Shown: positions 1 to 7,282 of the stretch, piece by piece
Layout: each line of letters starts with the position of its first letter
Position numbering within the stretch: the stretch's first letter is position 1
From: Candidatus Moraniibacteriota bacterium
Lineage (GTDB): Bacteria > Patescibacteriota > Minisyncoccia > Moranbacterales > GCA-2747515
Length of the DNA: 18,642 nucleotides
Reading direction: 5' to 3'
Assembly: GCA_027069365.1 (NCBI GenBank)
Contig: JALXES010000057.1
Location: 1-18,642 of the forward strand
Position numbers and translations under genes: made by a program
The notes under the pieces: generated by a model
The model's input: the letters and a program-made list of their open reading frames with translations, nothing else
Told to the model about the DNA's origin: nothing
Databases searched by the model: none

Positions 1-915
1 AGCATGTTCAACGAGGAGCTTACCGGCACATTTGAGGGGATTGGTGCTGAGATTGGTATGCGAGATGGCGTGCTGACAATTGTCGCACCGCTTGATGGTG
101 CACCGGCACAGCGCGCAGGGCTGCGGCCGGGTGATGCTATCGTCAAAATTGATGGCGCCTCAACAGCGCAGATGAGCATTGATAAGGCTGTTAGTCTCAT
201 TCGTGGTCCGCGGGGCACGCAGGTGGTTCTGACAATTTATCGCGATGGGGCTGATGATACGCAGGATATTACGGTGACGCGTGATGAAATCATTGTGCAG
301 AGCGTTACGAGTACCGTGGAGGATGGCACCGTCGGCGTCATTCGTGTGCGGCGCTTTGGCCCCGAGACAGCGGCTGCGTTTGAACATGCCATTACCACGC
401 TTGTGCAGAATCCTGATGTGCGTGCGCTTGTGATTGATGTGCGCAACAACCCCGGTGGCTACCTGGAGGCGGCCGTGCGCATGGCGGGGTTGATGTTGCC
501 ACCGGGCGCAACGGTTGTGATGAGTGAGGATAGCAATGATCAGCGCAAGAGCTACTTTGCGCGTGGTAGCAATATTGCCGGCGCAATGCCCACTGTTGTT
601 CTTATCAATGAAGGAAGCGCAAGTGCGTCAGAAATTCTCGCCGGGGCGCTGCGAGACAATCGTGATGATGTCGTGCTTGTGGGGCGCAAGTCCTTTGGCA
701 AGGGCTCTGTGCAGGAGCTTATCCCGCTCAAGAGCGGTGCAGTCAAGGTGACAATCGCCAAGTGGTTAACACCGAATGGCGACCAAATCAATGGCGTTGG
801 CATTACGCCGGACGAGGATGTAGAGCGCACAGAGGAAGACTTTGTCAATGACAGAGATCCTCAAAAAGAGCGTGCGGTGGAGCGTGCACAGGAGCTGTTG
901 CGGCAACGCACATGA
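1..915 (+). CDS. S41 carboxy-terminal processing peptidase (CtpA/Prc family), 5'-partial
   Basis: The reading frame is open from base 1, so the N-terminus, expected to carry a signal or membrane anchor, lies outside the window. The Met at base 4 is probably internal, because it sits just before the FEGIGAEIG motif that normally follows about 80-100 residues of N-terminal sequence. Counting from that Met, a PDZ domain covers about residues 12-95 (GLRPGDAIVKIDG) and the S41 protease core about 105-275. The Ser-Lys dyad is visible: S207 in NEGSASASE and K233 in FGKGSVQ, at the spacing of E. coli Tsp S430/K455. The DVRNNPGG motif is at about 145-152. The family cleaves periplasmic or extracytoplasmic proteins from their C-termini. 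It is followed at once by the groES promoter, with no separate terminator seen. The family call is very secure; the physiological substrate is unknown. Confidence 0.95.
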   Translation, partial: SMFNEELTGTFEGIGAEIGMRDGVLTIVAPLDGAPAQRAGLRPGDAIVKIDGASTAQMSIDKAVSLIRGPRGTQVVLTIYRDGADDTQDITVTRDEIIVQSVTSTVEDGTVGVIRVRRFGPETAAAFEHAITTLVQNPDVRALVIDVRNNPGGYLEAAVRMAGLMLPPGATVVMSEDSNDQRKSYFARGSNIAGAMPTVVLINEGSASASEILAGALRDNRDDVVLVGRKSFGKGSVQELIPLKSGAVKVTIAKWLTPNGDQINGVGITPDEDVERTEEDFVNDRDPQKERAVERAQELLRQRT

Positions 916-919
916 CCTC

Positions 920-947
920 TTGACGCCAAGAGTGGTTTTGCTATCAT
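920..947 (+). promoter_or_regulatory. sigma-70-type promoter for groES
   Basis: TTGACG (920-925) and TATCAT (942-947) are separated by 16 bases, with an extended-10 TG at 939-940. The predicted start is about 30 bases before the groES ATG. No CIRCE or other heat-shock inverted repeat is present, unlike the clpB promoter at the other end of the window. Confidence 0.6.
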
Positions 948-984
948 AAATGGTGCAAGATGTAATAGGCTAAGAGAATATTCT

Positions 985-1257
985 ATGAAAACAACAATTC
1001 AACCATTGGGAGAAAATGTGCTTATTCAGGCACAGACACAAGAAGAGCAGACGGAGAGCGGCATCTTCTTGCCGGAAACGGCAACCAAAGAGAAGCCACA
1101 GCAGGGCACTGTGGTAGCGGTTGGCACGGATGATGAAATTGCTGTTAAACCGGGACAAACGGTTATCTACAGTCGCTATGCCGGCACGGAAGTAACAGTG
1201 GATGGCACGGACTACCTGATTGTCAAAAATGATGACATCCTGGCAATCGTTCAGTAA
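985..1257 (+). CDS. groES: GroES co-chaperonin (10 kDa chaperonin)
   Basis: The 90-residue product matches the usual GroES length. It has the N-terminal strand IQPLGENVLIQ, the mobile-loop region that contacts GroEL (about residues 18-36, with SGIFLPETA), the GTVVAVG strand and the C-terminal YLIVKNDDILAIV. GroES caps the GroEL folding cage in the cytoplasm. groEL does not follow: the gene is monocistronic, with its own promoter upstream and a strong terminator 20 bases after the stop. No CIRCE lies upstream, so HrcA control of this copy is not supported by the sequence. There is no clear Shine-Dalgarno; the start context is TTCTATG. Identification is secure. Confidence 0.96.
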   Translation: MKTTIQPLGENVLIQAQTQEEQTESGIFLPETATKEKPQQGTVVAVGTDDEIAVKPGQTVIYSRYAGTEVTVDGTDYLIVKNDDILAIVQ

Positions 1258-1277
1258 CGCCTCGTCAAATGTTCAAC

Positions 1278-1308
1278 AAAAAACACCCTCCACAGGAGGG
1301 TGTTTTTT
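1278..1308. terminator. bidirectional intrinsic terminator between groES and the rhodanese operon
   Basis: This is a perfect 14-bp inverted repeat with a 3-base ACA loop: the arms are 1278-1291 and 1295-1308. The GC core (CACCCTCC/GGAGGGTG) is flanked by A6 and T6, so a U-run follows the hairpin on either strand. It lies between convergent genes and can end both the groES transcript and the minus-strand priA-def-fmt-rhodanese transcript. Confidence 0.93.
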
Positions 1309-1319
1309 AAGTGCGTATT

Positions 1320-2156
1320 CTACTGTTGCACATCACGATTGGAGCGAATCCAGTCAATGTAGCCACTGTTGAGTGTCTGCGCCGTCAAAAAGTTGAGATC
1401 GTAGAGTTGTACGCCACCGCGAAAGCTGTCAATGGACGTTTCACCATAGACGATGATGCGCTTTGTTGCCGGGAGGGAATCATAGGTGCGCTCAAGGTCC
1501 GGCAGAGGGATGTTGATGGCGTAGGGAATGTGCCCGCGCTCAAACTGTGCTCGTGGGCGTATGTCAAGGATAATGTCCCGGCGATTGGTGCCGGCTTGCT
1601 TTGCGGCAATAATATCGTCAAGTTCCTCCGGCGTGACATAGCTTATCTTTGCCGCGTCAACGACGGATTGCGGGTCGCCGGCAGACAACAGTGGCGGATT
1701 GACAGCGTTCCATGTAGAAATACCGCCGGAGAGAGCAACAACGTAGTCATTTTGCTTCTCAAAAATTTTGATTGCTTGCGAGATGAGGCCCGCATTAAGT
1801 TCATCAAAAACAACAACAACCATGTCAACATTGTAGCGAGGAGCAACGTTTCCTTTGATGAGGTCATCAAGAGGGATGTTGACAGAGCCAACAATGTGCT
1901 GGCGAGCAAATTCATTTGCCGGTCGTACGTCAACAAGTTTGACGCTATCAGGCTTGTTGCGAATTTTCCGCCGGATAACATCTGTTGTCACCTCTGTATA
2001 GTCATAGTCAATATAGGCCTCCGGATCAAGGTCGCTCGTGAGCGCAGCGTAATCCGTGTCAGCGCTCTTCTGAGCCGTGCGCATGAGCGAAAGGAGGACA
2101 ATAATGAGAATGAGGAATGTTCCGGCAGTAAAGATTGTTTTGTTTGAGATGTACAT
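1320..2156 (-). CDS. membrane-anchored tandem rhodanese-domain protein, no catalytic cysteines
   Basis: 278 residues: an N-terminal transmembrane segment (about residues 9-25) followed by two rhodanese-like domains (about 52-155 and 173-272). Each domain keeps the CDC25/rhodanese landmark of strand plus DxRxxxxFxxxHI (D76-R78 with HIVGSVNIP; D198-R200 with HIPYAINIP). The active-site loop, which normally reads C-x-x-G-x-R/S, has lost its cysteine in both: VVVVF at F117 and RIIVYG at G238. The whole protein contains no cysteine. Classical sulfurtransferase chemistry is therefore not possible. A binding, scaffold or redox-independent role outside the membrane is more likely (inference). It is the last gene of the minus-strand operon, 27 bases after fmt, and ends at the bidirectional terminator. 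The fold call is firm; the function is unknown. Confidence 0.85.
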   Translation of the reverse strand: MYISNKTIFTAGTFLILIIVLLSLMRTAQKSADTDYAALTSDLDPEAYIDYDYTEVTTDVIRRKIRNKPDSVKLVDVRPANEFARQHIVGSVNIPLDDLIKGNVAPRYNVDMVVVVFDELNAGLISQAIKIFEKQNDYVVALSGGISTWNAVNPPLLSAGDPQSVVDAAKISYVTPEELDDIIAAKQAGTNRRDIILDIRPRAQFERGHIPYAINIPLPDLERTYDSLPATKRIIVYGETSIDSFRGGVQLYDLNFLTAQTLNSGYIDWIRSNRDVQQ

Positions 2157-2183
2157 AGCAATGTGATAATCGTTTCTTCCATA

Positions 2184-3161
2184 CTACCACATTTCACCGA
2201 GACGTGCAGTGTTGATATCGGGATAGCCGTTAACAAATGCGCGTGCGTCCATGTCGTTCTTGCCCTGTAGTTGCACGCGCTTCACAACAAGCGCACCGTC
2301 GGCTGTGGCGACACACAACGGGTGCGTGTCTGTGCTAAAGACGGTCCCGGGCATATGACGTGGTGCGTCCATGCACGGCCTAATGTCGGTAAGCTTGAGA
2401 CGTAGCGGCGTGTTTGCCGCGTCGCGATGCCATAGTGTAAATATGCCCGGCCACGGGTCATAGGCGCGGAATTGGTTGTAGATGGATTGCGTTGTGTCGT
2501 GCCAATTGATATGCCCATCATCACGCGTTAGCGTGCGACATGTTGTCACGCCATGCGTGCTCTGAGGCTGTGGGACGCGTGCACCGCGGAGATAGTCGGG
2601 TAATACTTCCACCAAGAGACGTGCACCATCATCAGCCAAGAGCGCAAAGAGTTCCGGCGTGTGCATGTGGGGCGTGATGGCGCGCGATTTTTGGGCGATG
2701 ATGGGCCCGGTGTCCAACCCGGCATCCATACGCATGATTGTCACGCCGGTTTGCGTGTCACCCGCACGAATGGCGGCATGGATGGGTGAGGCACCGCGCC
2801 AGCGTGGCAGCAGGGAAGCGTGCACGTTAACACAGCCGTGCCGCGGCAAATCCAAGACACTCTGTGGCAGAATGTTGCCATAGGCGGCAACGATGATGAT
2901 GTCCGGCGCCAGACTGCGAAGGGTAGCGAGGGTGTCGGCATCAGAGAGGCGCCCGGCCGGGTCGTGGACGGGGATGGCGTGGCGCTCTGCACGTGCGCGC
3001 ACGGGATTGGGTACGGCCTTTGTGCGACTGCGGCCGTGCACGCTCAGGGGCTTGGTGTAGACGGCGACGACGGAGTAGTTTGCTGCGATGAGTACCGCAA
3101 GAGAGGGTGCGGCAAACTCACCGGTCCCCATAAAAACGATGCGTGGTGCGGATGGTGTCAT
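2184..3161 (-). CDS. fmt: methionyl-tRNA formyltransferase
   Basis: 325 residues, the normal length. It transfers a formyl group from 10-formyl-tetrahydrofolate to initiator Met-tRNA in the cytoplasm. The N-terminal Rossmann-like domain begins RIVFMGTGEFAAPSL. The catalytic triad expected from E. coli N108/H110/D146 is seen as N112 and H114 (NVHASLLPRWRGASPI) and D150 (DAGLDTGP). The folate-loop sequence AAYGNILPQ is at 92-100. A C-terminal OB-like domain (about 205-320) completes the family architecture. It starts 12 bases after the def stop, in the classic def-fmt order. The only slight oddity is the lack of a visible Shine-Dalgarno before the ATG. Confidence 0.97.
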   Translation of the reverse strand: MTPSAPRIVFMGTGEFAAPSLAVLIAANYSVVAVYTKPLSVHGRSRTKAVPNPVRARAERHAIPVHDPAGRLSDADTLATLRSLAPDIIIVAAYGNILPQSVLDLPRHGCVNVHASLLPRWRGASPIHAAIRAGDTQTGVTIMRMDAGLDTGPIIAQKSRAITPHMHTPELFALLADDGARLLVEVLPDYLRGARVPQPQSTHGVTTCRTLTRDDGHINWHDTTQSIYNQFRAYDPWPGIFTLWHRDAANTPLRLKLTDIRPCMDAPRHMPGTVFSTDTHPLCVATADGALVVKRVQLQGKNDMDARAFVNGYPDINTARLGEMW

Positions 3162-3173
3162 ACGGTGAAACTA

Positions 3174-3704
3174 TTAGCCGATGCGATGTGTTGTGGCGGT
3201 GTCATCAACTTCGTGAAACTGCGCGCGCAGTGATGACTGCTGCGCGTAGCGGTCGGTCATCAGAATGCCGTCCAAATGGTCAATTTCGTGCTGAAACGCC
3301 ACGGCCAGGAGGTCGTCAGCGGCAATGGTGTGGCGCTGTCCTTGCGTATCATAGTAGCGTACGCTGACGCGTTCACTGCGCACAACAGGAACGAACTCAC
3401 CGGGAATGGACAGGCAGCCCTCCTCGGTCATGACCAACGCGCGAGACGCCGTGGTGATGACGGGATTGATGCACACAAGCGGTGTGCGCGCCGTGCGTCC
3501 ATCCGGCCCGATGTCAAAAACGACTATGCGCTGATGCACATTAACCTGCGGTGCGGCCAATCCGATGCCGCGCTCAGCGCGCATGACAGCAATCATATCA
3601 TCCACAAGAGCACGCACTGCCGGCGCTGTCGGATCCGCAACGCGCTGTGACGAGCGGTGCAAGTCCTCCAAATGGCCGTTGATTGTAATGAGTGTATGCG
3701 GCAT
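3174..3704 (-). CDS. def: peptide deformylase
   Basis: 176 residues. It removes the N-formyl group from nascent proteins, the reverse partner of Fmt encoded just downstream. All three family motifs are intact: motif 1 GIGLAAPQV (46-54), motif 2 EGCLSIPG (95-102) with metal ligand C97, and motif 3 QHEIDHLDG (138-146) with ligands H139 and H143 and catalytic E140. It lies 69 bases downstream of priA on the same strand. That gap is wide enough for a separate promoter, but I find no convincing -35/-10 pair in it. Start chosen: the ATG giving MPHTLITING; an out-of-frame ATG lies 5 bases upstream. Confidence 0.97.
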   Translation of the reverse strand: MPHTLITINGHLEDLHRSSQRVADPTAPAVRALVDDMIAVMRAERGIGLAAPQVNVHQRIVVFDIGPDGRTARTPLVCINPVITTASRALVMTEEGCLSIPGEFVPVVRSERVSVRYYDTQGQRHTIAADDLLAVAFQHEIDHLDGILMTDRYAQQSSLRAQFHEVDDTATTHRIG

Positions 3705-3773
3705 GGCATCTAAGTAGTATCTATGACCAGTTTAACACACTACCGTACCACACAAAGTGTTTCATGTATAGTG

Positions 3774-5789
3774 CTACACCAAGCTCACCGGGTCTATGTC
3801 AATGATAGTGCGCGGCGGTGTGGCGGACAGGAGTGTAGCGAGGGTCTCGGGGATAGGCGCGACCGTGCGTGTGGGGTTTGTGATGCGGATGAGAATTTGA
3901 CAGCGGTGCAACCCACGCAGCTTGGGCAAAAGCGGCGCGTGTGGTGCGCTGATGAGCCATGGTGTGTGTGCAACTGCCAGGTCGGTGATTTTAGCGTGCC
4001 ACTCTTGTGCAAGTGTGGCGACCTTGTCGGCGTCCTTGTGCTGAAAGATAAGCTTGATGACGCGCCAGTAGGGCGGGTAGTGCAGCGTACGGCGCTCGGC
4101 AAGAACGCGCTTGCGAAAGCGGTCATAGGCGAGGCGCGCGGCATCGGCAAAGAGGTGGTAGTCCGGTTTGTACGTCTGAACGAGGACTGTGCCGGGAGAA
4201 CGTCGCGCATGCGTGACAGCGGCAGCAGCGTTGGCGATAAACGCAAAGAGGCGCTCATCGGCACTAATGTCCGGGATAGAGAGGAGCGCGTCCGCATCCA
4301 GGATACCGACGACGCGCAGTCGCGGGTTGCGCCAATCCTTGAGCGCCATTTGCGTGCCGATGATAATATCGGCATCGTTGGCCTGTGCAATCACCTCACG
4401 TGCCGCGTGAGTGCCCCGCATGCTGTGTCCGTCAATACGTATGATACGGGCGCGGGGGAAGAGCTTGGCGCACATGTTCTCAATTTTGCCGGTGCCGTAG
4501 CCGACATTGCGAAATGTCATGCCGTTACACTGTGCACATGTGGGAAAGATGGACGTGGTGTACGTGCAGTGAAAGCACTCATAGTGTCCCTCGGTGGCAA
4601 GGACCAGCGCACGGTCGCAGTCGGGACACGCCAGGAGCGTGCCGCAATCCGTACACAGTGAAAATGCGCTCATGCCTTTGTGATTGAAGAAGAGCAATAC
4701 TTGGTGTCGGTGCGCAAGTGCAGTGCGCATGGCGTCAAGGAGGATGGGGGAGAAGAGGGTGACGGGCGGCTTTTTGCGCTTCTTTGCTGTCGCCTCTTTG
4801 ACACGCTCAAAGTGGACCGCGCGCATGTCCACGAGTGTGATGGGCGGCGAGAGCGGTGCCGCCGCCAACGGTCGGGGCACGGTGCGCGTGATGTGCGGTG
4901 CAGCACTCACGGCAACGAGTGGGCAACTGTGCATGCGCGCAAGCGTGTCGGCAACGGCACGTGCGTCAAAGCGCGGTGCGCGTTCCCACTGCTTGAAGCT
5001 CATGTCGTGTTCTTCATCAACAATAACAAGTGCGAGGTTGGCAAACGGTGCAAAGAGCGCCTTGCGCGTGCCGATAATGATCTGTGCTGTGCCACTGGCA
5101 ATATCGCTGTACGCGCGCCAGAGAGCACCCTTGGCGAGTTTGTTGTGGATGACGCTGATGTGCTGCGTCGGGAAGTGTGCGCGCACAAACGCAACTGTCT
5201 GTGCCGTGATGAGGATTTCCGGCAGGAGGATGAGAACTTGTGCGGTGGCGTCCGTGGCGTGCAGGCGCGCGATGAGGTGTGTGAAGAGTGCGTCACGCGC
5301 TGTGGCGGGCGTGTCGCGCAACAGAAACGACGCGTACGTCCCGGTGCGTGCGAGAACATCTGCGCACACGGTGCGCGTGGTTGCGGTCAGTGCGGGACGT
5401 TTGCGTGCGCGTTGGGAGGGTGCTGTGTCGTGTGTTCCGGCGCGTGCAGCGGTTGGTGGCACATAGAACTGTGACAGCACGGTGCCCAGGGAGGTAAACG
5501 TCGTTGTGGCAATGTGCGTTGCCAGTGCAATCTGCGTAGGCGTGAAATAGTTGTTGTGGAGGACGGCGGCAATACGCTTGAGCTTGATGTTGCCGCCGGC
5601 ACGCGTGTGGTCACTGTGGCACGCCAGCACAACACCGCGCACGGTGCGGCGAAACAGCGGCACGCGTACGAGCGTGCCCGGTGGCAGTGGGACGTCACTT
5701 GTGTACCAAAAAAACTGCTCGCGTGTGAGCGGGATGTGTGCAAACACGGCGACGTCGCAGAGGTATGTTGGAGAGGTATGCTGTGTCAT
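3774..5789 (-). CDS. priA: primosomal protein N' (PriA) with degenerate helicase motifs
   Basis: About 671 residues from the chosen ATG (MTQHTSPTYLCDVAV). An upstream in-frame Met at 5807 overlaps the likely promoter. Domains: 3'-DNA-binding domain (about 1-105), helicase lobe 1 (about 145-320), lobe 2 with the zinc site, and the C-terminal domain ending in IDIDPVSL. The zinc-binding cysteines are all present (C379, C382, C388, C391, C405, C408, C418, C421), as is the Walker B-like VDEEHD (257-262). The P-loop is missing: where GVTGSGKTE is expected the sequence reads RDTPATARDA (about 158-167). The arginine-finger motif VI (GRAGR) reads NAAAAVTHARR (about 519-530). The protein can probably bind forks and act as a restart scaffold, but is unlikely to be an active helicase (inference). 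It is the first gene of priA-def-fmt-rhodanese. Confidence 0.9.
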   Translation of the reverse strand: MTQHTSPTYLCDVAVFAHIPLTREQFFWYTSDVPLPPGTLVRVPLFRRTVRGVVLACHSDHTRAGGNIKLKRIAAVLHNNYFTPTQIALATHIATTTFTSLGTVLSQFYVPPTAARAGTHDTAPSQRARKRPALTATTRTVCADVLARTGTYASFLLRDTPATARDALFTHLIARLHATDATAQVLILLPEILITAQTVAFVRAHFPTQHISVIHNKLAKGALWRAYSDIASGTAQIIIGTRKALFAPFANLALVIVDEEHDMSFKQWERAPRFDARAVADTLARMHSCPLVAVSAAPHITRTVPRPLAAAPLSPPITLVDMRAVHFERVKEATAKKRKKPPVTLFSPILLDAMRTALAHRHQVLLFFNHKGMSAFSLCTDCGTLLACPDCDRALVLATEGHYECFHCTYTTSIFPTCAQCNGMTFRNVGYGTGKIENMCAKLFPRARIIRIDGHSMRGTHAAREVIAQANDADIIIGTQMALKDWRNPRLRVVGILDADALLSIPDISADERLFAFIANAAAAVTHARRSPGTVLVQTYKPDYHLFADAARLAYDRFRKRVLAERRTLHYPPYWRVIKLIFQHKDADKVATLAQEWHAKITDLAVAHTPWLISAPHAPLLPKLRGLHRCQILIRITNPTRTVAPIPETLATLLSATPPRTIIDIDPVSLV

Positions 5790-5795
5790 TGATTT

Positions 5796-5806
5796 AGTGT
5801 ACCACA
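5796..5806 (-). promoter_or_regulatory. extended -10 promoter for priA operon
   Basis: Read on the minus strand this is TGTGGTACACT, with -10 TACACT (5801-5796). It matches the TGTGGTATACT elements found elsewhere in the window. No good -35 is visible. The predicted +1 falls at or within a base or two of the priA ATG at 5789, suggesting a leaderless transcript. Confidence 0.45.
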
Positions 5807-5852
5807 TGCTGCGACAGACGAGAGCTTCACAAAAAGTGCTCTGGCAGGTAGG

Positions 5853-6443
5853 ATGGGGGGTATGGAAGAGACGCGACGGCTCTTTGTGGGTGTGACACTG
5901 CCGCATGACGTGGTGACGATTATCCGCAAACGTGAGCAACAACTTATGCGTACGTATCCGGACTTACCGGTGCGCTGGACGCCGCTGGAAAATCTCCACA
6001 TGACGGTGAGTTTTTTGGGACACGTGCAGGATGCGCGCTTGCCGGAGCTCATCACTGCACTGGAGAACGCTGTGCGCACGTGTGCGTCGTTTGACATGGT
6101 CTTTGACCGCTGGATGCTTGGTCCTTCGGCGGCGCAGCCAAAGATGGTGTGGCTCGGCACAGACACGCCCAGTGCCCCGCTTGGCGCGCTTACAACAGCG
6201 GTTGCGCGCGTTGTGGCACCGTTGCACCCACCGCGCGGCGCCTATCGCCCACACGTGACGCTGGGGCGTATTGCGCAGAAGCGGTACCGTGCGCTTGATG
6301 AGGTGCCGTCCATAGAGTGCACAACATCATTGGTTGTCATGGTAGACCATGTGACGCTTTTTGAGAGCACGGTTGTGGACGGTACGCGCGCCTTTGTGCC
6401 GCTGGCAACATGTGAATTGGATACAACACGTCATGCAACCTAA
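5853..6443 (+). CDS. thpR: RNA 2',3'-cyclic phosphodiesterase / 2'-5' RNA ligase family
   Basis: 196 residues, typical for the LigT/ThpR branch of the 2H phosphoesterase superfamily. The two catalytic H-x-T-x motifs are HMTVSFLG (H49, T51) and HVTLGRI (H134, T136), separated by the usual 85 residues or so. The N-terminus RLFVGVTLP is typical of the family. Known members hydrolyse 2',3'-cyclic phosphate RNA ends and can join 2'-5' linkages in vitro; the in vivo target is unclear. It is divergent from priA, with 63 bases between start codons. A second in-frame ATG at 5862 (MEETRRLF) is equally plausible. The 3' end overlaps the next gene by 11 bases, so the two are probably translationally coupled. 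Confidence 0.93.
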   Translation: MGGMEETRRLFVGVTLPHDVVTIIRKREQQLMRTYPDLPVRWTPLENLHMTVSFLGHVQDARLPELITALENAVRTCASFDMVFDRWMLGPSAAQPKMVWLGTDTPSAPLGALTTAVARVVAPLHPPRGAYRPHVTLGRIAQKRYRALDEVPSIECTTSLVVMVDHVTLFESTVVDGTRAFVPLATCELDTTRHAT

Positions 6444-7215
6444 GACACACGCTACAAATGTGAGGAAACGTGCGTGGCGCACATCCTTGACGCTTGCGCT
6501 TGGCGGGAGCGTCATTATCATTGTTGCTGCGTGGCATACGCCGCGTGTGGCTACGGTGCGGCAGATGGCAGCGTGCTCGGTAAAAGCGCCCGGTGAGCAT
6601 ACGTCGGACGTACCGGATGGGGCGCCGTGGCGTGAGGCGCGTATATTGCGCAGCATGCCACCGCCGGGCTACAGTGCCGGTGCGGCGTGGTTGACAGCAG
6701 CCACGACAACGCCATGTCTGCCGTTACGTGCACATGCGCAAATTGATATCGCTGCACTCCGCGTGGTGGGTGTGCAGCGTGATGGTACAGAGCGTATCGT
6801 TTTTGAAGCAGACTTTGCGCGTGATGGCAATGCACACCTAGACGCCGGCCTCTACACACGCTATCCAACGTGGTTTGCAACAGACCGCCACACACCGCTT
6901 GCTGTGTCAACTGTTGCCGGTGCATGGACGCTTGATCTGGCACGTTACCCATACAGCGTCATTCATGCGTGGACGCCACGTTTCGCAGTGACACAGGGAG
7001 TGCGATACGTTGTGGAGGCGCGTGTGCGCGTCAGTGGTGCCGCACGCCTTCAGTTCGGGCTGGATTTTTGGCGGGACTTCCGCGTGGCACACAACGGCTT
7101 TGATGAGTTTTGTCGCGGAACAAACAACTGTGAAGCACATGTCGGTCCATGGATTGGTGACACGCACGGTGCGTTCATGACAGTGCGGTCGGTGTCTGAC
7201 CAGATAGCAAGGTAG
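6433..7215 (+). CDS. unknown membrane-anchored extracytoplasmic protein
   Basis: I do not recognise a family. Start chosen: ATG 6433, because it puts a basic n-region (K4, R11, K12, R13, R16) directly before a transmembrane segment (about residues 19-34). Longer in-frame starts back to 6361 would lie well inside thpR. The 260-residue product then has a Pro/Ala-rich stretch (about 52-90) and a C-terminal, probably all-beta region (about 100-255). Alternating strands such as RYVVEARVRVSG and RLQFGLDFWRDF are reminiscent of carbohydrate-binding beta sandwiches. Four cysteines (48, 95, 227, 233) could form disulfides outside the cell. It overlaps thpR by 11 bases and precedes the surface GH-like protein, which has its own promoter. 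A link to that protein is positional inference only. Confidence 0.7.
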   Translation: MQPKTHATNVRKRAWRTSLTLALGGSVIIIVAAWHTPRVATVRQMAACSVKAPGEHTSDVPDGAPWREARILRSMPPPGYSAGAAWLTAATTTPCLPLRAHAQIDIAALRVVGVQRDGTERIVFEADFARDGNAHLDAGLYTRYPTWFATDRHTPLAVSTVAGAWTLDLARYPYSVIHAWTPRFAVTQGVRYVVEARVRVSGAARLQFGLDFWRDFRVAHNGFDEFCRGTNNCEAHVGPWIGDTHGAFMTVRSVSDQIAR

Positions 7216-7220
7216 AAATG

Positions 7221-7231
7221 TATGGTATACT
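7221..7231 (+). promoter_or_regulatory. extended -10 promoter for the first GH-A-like surface protein
   Basis: TATGGTATACT, with -10 TATACT at 7226-7231 and TG-G extension. It is identical to the element before the paralogous gene at 10617. The predicted leader is about 45 bases. No convincing -35 is present. Confidence 0.6.
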
Positions 7232-7282
7232 ATGCGTAAAGATGTCCACGTTCTAACAATCGCTAAAAACAAATAAGATAAT

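Noticed and set aside
1311..2147. 278-codon open frame on the plus strand opposite the rhodanese gene
   Set aside because: It lacks any recognisable domain and mirrors a gene with clear rhodanese motifs; it would also start inside the shared terminator region.
3705..3773. Possible promoter or hairpin between priA and def
   Set aside because: TATACA-like words and a 4-bp ACAC/GTGT stem are present, but no -35 at proper spacing and no stable stem.
3723..5474. Long plus-strand open frames (312, 264 and 260 codons) opposite priA
   Set aside because: Cys/Arg-rich, non-domain translations caused by the codon bias of priA on the other strand.
5790..5942. N-terminal extension of PriA by 51 residues
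   Set aside because: It would overlap the thpR start and the predicted -10; PriA homology begins near MTQHTSPTYLCDV.
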